Source of the DNA: Clostridia bacterium
GTDB taxonomy: Bacteria > Bacillota_A > Clostridia > Oscillospirales > CAG-272
NCBI GenBank assembly: GCA_017632155.1
Contig: JAGBRZ010000135.1
Location: 1-28,294, forward strand
DNA length: 28,294 nucleotides
Reading direction: 5' to 3'
Shown one piece after another: positions 23,542 through 28,294 of this stretch. The notes under the pieces were generated by a model. The model did not search any database. It saw only the letters and a program-made list of their open reading frames with translations, and had not been told where the DNA came from. The position numbers were made by a program, and so were the translations under genes. Numbering within the stretch: the stretch's first letter is position 1; the number at the start of each line of letters is the position of its first letter.

Positions 23542-26112
23542 ATGTCAAAGAGAATTCTCTCATTGATGCTTGCCGCCGTTATGCTCTTCGGCGTTCTGGC
23601 ATCGACCACCGCGTGCGGCGGCACAACTTCCGCGCCCGACGCTCTCGTTATCATGACCGAAGAACTCGACGGTCTTTTCAACCCCTTCTTCTCAACCACC
23701 GGTGCAGACGCAACCATCGTTTCGATGACACAGATCGGTATGCTCGGCTCCGACTACGTAAACGGTGACGTTGCCGTTGCCTACGGTAAGGATCATTCGG
23801 TTGCTGTCCTTGACTACGCAATCAACTATGATTCCGCCGCAGACAAGACCACCTACACCTTCGTTCTCAAGAACGACATCGTATACTCCGACGGTCATCC
23901 CATGACCATGGAGGACGTCCTTTTCAACCTCTACGTTTACCTCGATCCCGTATATACCGGTTCTTCCACCATGTACTCGACCGATATCGTCGGTCTTCAG
24001 GACTACCGCACACAGACCATCGGCTCGGGTTCGAACAACGTTGACGACACCATCACCTCTGCCGCAAACGACCGCGCGCAGAACCGCATCAATGAGCTCA
24101 TCAACCTCTTCCGCTCCGTCGGCAAGACCCAGACTGCAGGCTCTTACAGCGCAGACTACGCAAAGATGGTAGATGCGATAGGCAAGCACTCCCTCTCCTC
24201 GGGTTACGTCAATGCTATCTCCAATAACGCCGCAGACGTAACAAATGCAACTCTTCTTGCAGACTACGAGGAAGCTCTCCGCCTCTTCAAGGAAGAACTC
24301 GGCACCGACTATATCTCCGCAAAGGAAGCATACCTTGAGGAGCCCTACAAGTCCACGGGCGAATTCGACGAAGTCACCTCCTTTATGTACGCAGAGGGCT
24401 ACGTTACCGTTGAGTACGCAAAGGATCCCGAGACCAACAAGGACATCAAGTCCAAGATCGAAAAGGTCACCCGCCTTTACAACGCAGACGTTGTTAAGGA
24501 TATGAACTCCGCGATCGACTACGTTTACAACTCCAAGATCGAGCAGGAGCTCGACATCATCCTTTCCTACTGGGCAACCGCAAACAAGCTTCGCACCACC
24601 TATGCCGCAAAGGCAAAGGAAGTCATCCTTCGCGCTAATATGAAGGACGGCGAGCTCACCGTTCCCAACATTTCGGGTATCGTTTCCCTCGGCCACACCA
24701 CAGACGTTGCTACCGTTACCGCTTCGAATGGCACCTACACCGTTGCTCACGAGCACGACGCTGACGGCAAGCCCGTAAACGCTGAGGAATACGACGTTCT
24801 CGAGATCACCATCAACGGCACCGACCCCAAGGCTATCTGGAACTTCTCCTTCTCTGTTGCTCCCCAGCACTACTATGCAGAGGGTTACACAGTTGATATC
24901 GCAAACAACAAGTTCGGCGTTGACTATGCATCCTTCAACTATATGAAGGAAGTAATTCAGTCCTCCAGAAACGTTAAGCTCCCCATGGGTGCAGGCGCAT
25001 ACAAGGCTACCGACTCCCAGAACAGCGACACCCCCGCAGAAGGCGACTTCTTCAAGGACAACGTTGTTTACTTCAAGTCCAACAACAACTTTATGATGGG
25101 TCAGCCCAAGATTGAAAAGGTTCGTTATCAGGTTGTTTCCGCATCGAACGCCATCTCTGCTCTCGAGTCCGGCTCGGTTCACTTCGTAACTCCTCAGTTC
25201 ACTCAGGCTAACATCGACCTCATCAACGGCCTTGCTTCCAAGGGCATCGAGAAGACCTACACCGATCAGCTCGGTTACGGTTACATCGGCGTCAACGCAG
25301 GTAAGGTTCCCAACATCTACGTTCGTAAGGCAATTATGTCCGCTATGAACACCTCTCTTGCACTTTCCTACTACTCCACCGGTATGGCAGAGACCATCTA
25401 CTGGCCTATGTCCACCGTTTCGTGGGCTTACCCCAAGGATGCGAGCGGCAACAACAGCCGTGACAACCTCCACGACTACCCCGCTATCCTCTTTGACCGC
25501 GAGGAAGCAAAGAAGACTATTCTTGAATATATGCAGCTTGCAGGCGTTTCCGCGGGCGACTCCGCACTCTCCATCAAGTTCACCATCGCAGGCTCTAACC
25601 TCACAGATCACCCCACCTACCAGACCTTCCAGTCCGCCGCTGACCTTCTCAACGAGTGCGGATGGAACATTGAGGTAGTTCCGGATACTCAGGCACTCAC
25701 CAAGCTTTCGACCGGTTCGCTCGCAGTTTGGGCAGCAGCTTGGGGAACCACCGTTGACCCCGATATGTATCAGGTCTACCACAAGAACTCGACAGCAACA
25801 AGCACCCTTGCTTGGGGCTACCGCGAGATCCTTGCTTCTCCCGCATCTTATCCCGAGGAGACTCAGATCCTCAACAAGCTCAGCGACGTCATCGACGATG
25901 CACGTGAGATCAACGATCAGGCAGAGCGTTCCGCACTTTACCGCGAGGCTATGGGCTACGTTCTCGACCTTGCAGTTGAGCTCCCCGTATATCAGCGTAA
26001 GGTTCTTTACGCTTACAACGCAAAGGTGATCAATTCCGATTCTCTCCCCGCAGAGATCAACCCCTACACCTCTCCCCTTGATAAGATCTGGGAGATCGAA
26101 TTTGCTAACTGA
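23542..26112 (+). CDS. Peptide ABC transporter substrate-binding lipoprotein (SBP_bac_5 / OppA-DppA-like)
   Basis: A lipoprotein of 856 residues, with a signal peptide ending at Cys25 (ASTTAC). Family-5 features include LNPFF-like FNPFFSTTGADATIVSMTQI, VYSDGHPMTMEDVLFNLYVY (about 114-133), ALESGSVHFVTPQFTQANID, VRKAIMSAMNTSLAL and, near the C-terminus, WAAAWGTTVDPDMYQVYH and ELPVYQRKVLYAYNAKV. Normal family members have about 500-600 residues. The excess is mostly a helix-rich insertion at about residues 150-410. The protein captures peptides outside the membrane and delivers them to the permeases encoded next. The codon bias (AAG, CTC, ATC, GTT) is as strong as in rplA, which suggests high expression. 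Identity of the ligand cannot be read from sequence. Confidence 0.92.
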   Translation: MSKRILSLMLAAVMLFGVLASTTACGGTTSAPDALVIMTEELDGLFNPFFSTTGADATIVSMTQIGMLGSDYVNGDVAVAYGKDHSVAVLDYAINYDSAADKTTYTFVLKNDIVYSDGHPMTMEDVLFNLYVYLDPVYTGSSTMYSTDIVGLQDYRTQTIGSGSNNVDDTITSAANDRAQNRINELINLFRSVGKTQTAGSYSADYAKMVDAIGKHSLSSGYVNAISNNAADVTNATLLADYEEALRLFKEELGTDYISAKEAYLEEPYKSTGEFDEVTSFMYAEGYVTVEYAKDPETNKDIKSKIEKVTRLYNADVVKDMNSAIDYVYNSKIEQELDIILSYWATANKLRTTYAAKAKEVILRANMKDGELTVPNISGIVSLGHTTDVATVTASNGTYTVAHEHDADGKPVNAEEYDVLEITINGTDPKAIWNFSFSVAPQHYYAEGYTVDIANNKFGVDYASFNYMKEVIQSSRNVKLPMGAGAYKATDSQNSDTPAEGDFFKDNVVYFKSNNNFMMGQPKIEKVRYQVVSASNAISALESGSVHFVTPQFTQANIDLINGLASKGIEKTYTDQLGYGYIGVNAGKVPNIYVRKAIMSAMNTSLALSYYSTGMAETIYWPMSTVSWAYPKDASGNNSRDNLHDYPAILFDREEAKKTILEYMQLAGVSAGDSALSIKFTIAGSNLTDHPTYQTFQSAADLLNECGWNIEVVPDTQALTKLSTGSLAVWAAAWGTTVDPDMYQVYHKNSTATSTLAWGYREILASPASYPEETQILNKLSDVIDDAREINDQAERSALYREAMGYVLDLAVELPVYQRKVLYAYNAKVINSDSLPAEINPYTSPLDKIWEIEFAN

Positions 26113-26129
26113 TAAAACGGCAAAAAATT

Positions 26130-27122
26130 ATGTTTAAGTATATCATCAAAAGACTTGCGCTTGCCCTGCTTATCCTGCTTGGCGTTTCGCTGATCATTTA
26201 CATTCTCGTTCGCTGTATGCCCTACGACTATGTATCGAACAAGATCGCGGCGCTGCAATCGAATACCTCGCTTGATGCAACGGCAATCGAAAAGATGTAC
26301 GAAATGTACGGTCTTTCCGACTCAAGCTTCCTTGGTATTCTCAAGGGATACGTGCAGTGGCTCGGCGCGCTCTGCCGATTCGATTTCGGCACGAGCTTCG
26401 TCTACGGTCAGCCCGTTCTTGACGTTATCGTCGACCATATGGGTGTTTCCTTCGCCGTAGCGCTTATCGCGACCGTCTTTGAGTTTATGATAGCGATCCC
26501 TCTTGGTATCACCGCGGCAACGCATCAGTATTCGATCCGCGACTACCTTGTTACCATCTGCGTAATGATAGGCATCTCACTTCCCTCCTTCTTCTTCGGA
26601 CAGGTGCTCAAGGACTTCCTTGCAAACAAGCTCGGGCTCTTCCCGCCCTCGGGCCTCGTTGACGCGACCGCATCGAACACGGGAATCGCCCTTCTCGGCG
26701 ACTACTTTATGCATATGTTCATCCCGATTCTCACCGTCGTTATCCTTTCGATCGGCGGACGAATGAGAATGACCAGAACAAATATGCTTGAGGTTCTCAA
26801 CTCCGACTACATCCGCACCGCGCGCGCAAAGGGACTCAAAGAAAGCGTTGTTATCAACAAGCACGCATTCCGCAACACTCTGATTCCCCTTGTCACCTCG
26901 CTTGCGGGACTTCTCCCCTCGCTCTTTTCGGGAGCTATCATAACCGAGCAGGTCTTTGACCTGCCCGGTATCGGTAACGTAGCCTTCAAGGCAATGATGC
27001 AGGCGGACATTCCCTTCATTATGGGATACAATATGTTCCTGGCGCTCCTCTCGGTTATGGGCGTGCTCCTTGCCGACCTTATGTACGTTATCGTTGACCC
27101 GCGCGTCAAGCTGACCAAGTAA
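26130..27122 (+). CDS. Peptide ABC transporter permease, OppB/DppB-like
   Basis: An inner-membrane permease of 330 residues with six predicted helices. The N-terminus MFKYIIKRLALALLILLGVS and the conserved FDFGTSF (84-90) are typical of OppB/DppB. The EAA cytoplasmic loop lies at about 226-251 (SDYIRTARAKGLKESVVINK), and the C-terminal region IITEQVFDLPGIGNVAFKAM is also conserved. It pairs with the next gene's product to form the channel. It starts 17 bases after the binding-protein stop. No clear Shine-Dalgarno sequence is visible upstream (AAACGGCAAAAAATT), so initiation may depend on translation of the gene before it. Confidence 0.95.
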   Translation: MFKYIIKRLALALLILLGVSLIIYILVRCMPYDYVSNKIAALQSNTSLDATAIEKMYEMYGLSDSSFLGILKGYVQWLGALCRFDFGTSFVYGQPVLDVIVDHMGVSFAVALIATVFEFMIAIPLGITAATHQYSIRDYLVTICVMIGISLPSFFFGQVLKDFLANKLGLFPPSGLVDATASNTGIALLGDYFMHMFIPILTVVILSIGGRMRMTRTNMLEVLNSDYIRTARAKGLKESVVINKHAFRNTLIPLVTSLAGLLPSLFSGAIITEQVFDLPGIGNVAFKAMMQADIPFIMGYNMFLALLSVMGVLLADLMYVIVDPRVKLTK

Positions 27123-27136
27123 AGGAGGTAATTATT

Positions 27137-28177
27137 ATGTCAAGTGAAAATGAAAAAGTAGTTACCCCCGAAGCGAATGCCACCGAGCCGCACGACAAAA
27201 ACGTCAAGCTCCTCTCGCCCGGCAGAATGGTTGCTCGCCGCTTCTTCCGCTCGAAGCTTTCGATGGTCGGACTTCTTATGATCGTCGGGCTCTTCCTCTT
27301 CTGCTGGCTCGGGCCGATCGTTTACCCCGTTTGGGGCGAAACCGAACAGGATTTTTCGGGCAAGACCGAGTATACATACTCTCTCGTCACCTACGAGGAA
27401 AACGGCGAAACACACTCCTTCTATCAGCTCGTTGAAACAGGCAAGGAGATCAATTCGCTTGCAAAGCCCTCGAAGGATCACATCCTTGGCACCGACAAGG
27501 ACGGCCGCGACGTCTTCACCCGTCTGATGTACGGCGGACGCATCTCGCTTGCAGTATCCTTCATTGCCGTTTTCGCCATCAACATCCTCGGCGTTGTTCT
27601 TGGCGGCATTTCGGGTTACTTCGGCGGCGTTATCGACGACGTTATTATGCGTGTCTGCGATATTCTGATGTGCCTGCCCGGATTCCCGATCCTTCTCATC
27701 ATCTCGACTCTGCTTGACGCGGCAAACGTCGCGGCAAATATGCGAATCTACTTCCTGATGGCGTTTTTGACGCTCTTCTCGTGGCCCGGAACCGCGCGTC
27801 TCGTGCGCGGACAGATCCTTTTCCTCCGCGAGCAGGAATATATGGTTGCGGCAGAGGCAATGGGCTATTCGACCTCGCGTAAGATCTTCAAGCATCTTAT
27901 CCCGAACGTAATGCCCCAGCTGATCGTTTCGATGACCCTCTCCCTTGGTAGCATGATCCTTTACGAGGCATCGCTCTCCTACCTCAACATGGGTGTTCGC
28001 GCGCCCTTTGCGGCTTGGGGTACGATGATCAACATCGTTGCCGAGGACTCGAACATTCTTCAAAACTTCTTCAACGTCTGGGGACCTCCCGGCCTTTGCA
28101 TCATCATTGCCGTTCTCGGCTTCAACTTTGTCGGTGACGGTCTGCGCGATGCTCTCGACCCCAAGCAAAGGAGGTAA
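27137..28177 (+). CDS. Peptide ABC transporter permease, OppC/DppC-like
   Basis: The second membrane subunit of the peptide importer, 346 residues. A cytoplasmic N-terminus (about 1-40) carries the usual R-F-x-R-x-K-L-S-M-G pattern before helix 1. The family signature HILGTDKDGRDVFTRLMYGG lies at 115-134. The EAA loop is EYMVAAEAMGYSTSRKIFKH at 234-253, and near the end lies APFAAWGTMI. A long extracytoplasmic loop between helices 1 and 2 (about 62-112) is larger than in textbook DppC. AAAGGAGG lies directly before the start, 14 bases after the oppB-like stop. Confidence 0.95.
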   Translation: MSSENEKVVTPEANATEPHDKNVKLLSPGRMVARRFFRSKLSMVGLLMIVGLFLFCWLGPIVYPVWGETEQDFSGKTEYTYSLVTYEENGETHSFYQLVETGKEINSLAKPSKDHILGTDKDGRDVFTRLMYGGRISLAVSFIAVFAINILGVVLGGISGYFGGVIDDVIMRVCDILMCLPGFPILLIISTLLDAANVAANMRIYFLMAFLTLFSWPGTARLVRGQILFLREQEYMVAAEAMGYSTSRKIFKHLIPNVMPQLIVSMTLSLGSMILYEASLSYLNMGVRAPFAAWGTMINIVAEDSNILQNFFNVWGPPGLCIIIAVLGFNFVGDGLRDALDPKQRR

Positions 28178-28183
28178 TTTTCT

Positions 28184-28294
28184 ATGGCTAATAATAAAAT
28201 AGGAAAGAAAAATGCATCAGGACACTATCTTTCGCGCAAGGAGGTTCGTGCGATCGCCAAGGCAAACGCCAAGGTTATGCGCGAGCTTGAGGCA
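28184..28294 (+). CDS. Start of the next operon gene (cut by window edge), possibly an ABC ATPase with an N-terminal extension
   Basis: Thirty-seven codons are open to the window end after ATG 28184, which follows AAAGGAGG with good spacing and lies 6 bases after the OppC-like stop. The visible peptide is basic and helix-prone (GKKNASGHYLSRKEVRAIAK, then ANAKVMRELEA). It does not match the start of a standard OppD or OppF ATPase. Position suggests the ATP-binding subunit with an extra N-terminal segment, but another protein is possible. Confidence 0.6.
   Translation, partial: MANNKIGKKNASGHYLSRKEVRAIAKANAKVMRELEA

Noticed and set aside
23692..25782. Minus-strand frame of about 696 codons opposite the peptide-binding protein
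   Set aside because: Antisense shadow in a gene with very biased codons; Val/Cys-rich peptide without a fold signature.

Overview
The window reads as a piece of chromosome from an uncultured or poorly described anaerobic Gram-positive bacterium of the Clostridia (Bacillota), probably a gut lineage near the Oscillospirales or Christensenellales. The reasons are: Clostridia-type ribosomal protein L1, strong AGGAGG ribosome binding sites, lipobox lipoproteins and no sign of an outer membrane, ECF sigma/anti-sigma pairs of the type seen in Firmicutes, a ferredoxin/thioredoxin redox cassette typical of anaerobes, BspA-type leucine-rich surface repeats, and many small intergenic hairpin repeats. 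The genetic code is standard; TGA is used as a stop. The family-level assignment is inference.

Layout. 1-673: the 3' end of rplA, closed by a strong terminator. 839-1570: a YwaF-like membrane protein with its own promoter. 1618-7399 (minus): a four-gene operon resembling the Gld/ABC-2 export module (ATPase, permease, GldG-like auxiliary protein, DUF4340 protein). 7654-9291: divergent from that operon, an ECF-type sigma factor with a very long C-terminal extension. 9292-9930: a gene-free stretch packed with hairpins and short repeats. 9931-12159: a two-gene redox cassette (a membrane protein ending in a CD1871A-like CXXC tail, then a NapH-like membrane ferredoxin fused to a thioredoxin). A perfect 48-bp inverted repeat pair flanks this cassette, and a periodic array of small hairpins follows it. 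12462-14065 (minus): an ECF sigma factor and its translationally coupled membrane anti-sigma-like protein. 14261-14683 (minus): a small lipoprotein.

14990-28294 (plus): what looks like a single long transcription unit. It encodes a 2391-residue membrane-anchored subtilisin-like protease with a large leucine-rich repeat region, a lipoprotein with InlB-like and GLUG-like repeats, a large peptide-binding lipoprotein, two peptide ABC permeases, and the start of a further gene (probably an ATPase subunit) cut by the window edge. The simplest reading is a surface digestion and uptake system: the protease cuts extracellular protein, the lipoproteins bind substrate or peptide, and the ABC importer takes peptides in.

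The points most worth following up are the hairpin array at 12163-12275 (constant 7-nt spacers, stems that change but stay paired), the 48-bp inverted repeats around the redox cassette, the protease/importer operon, and the sigma factor with a built-in C-terminal region. All function calls come from reading motifs by eye; no database search was done.
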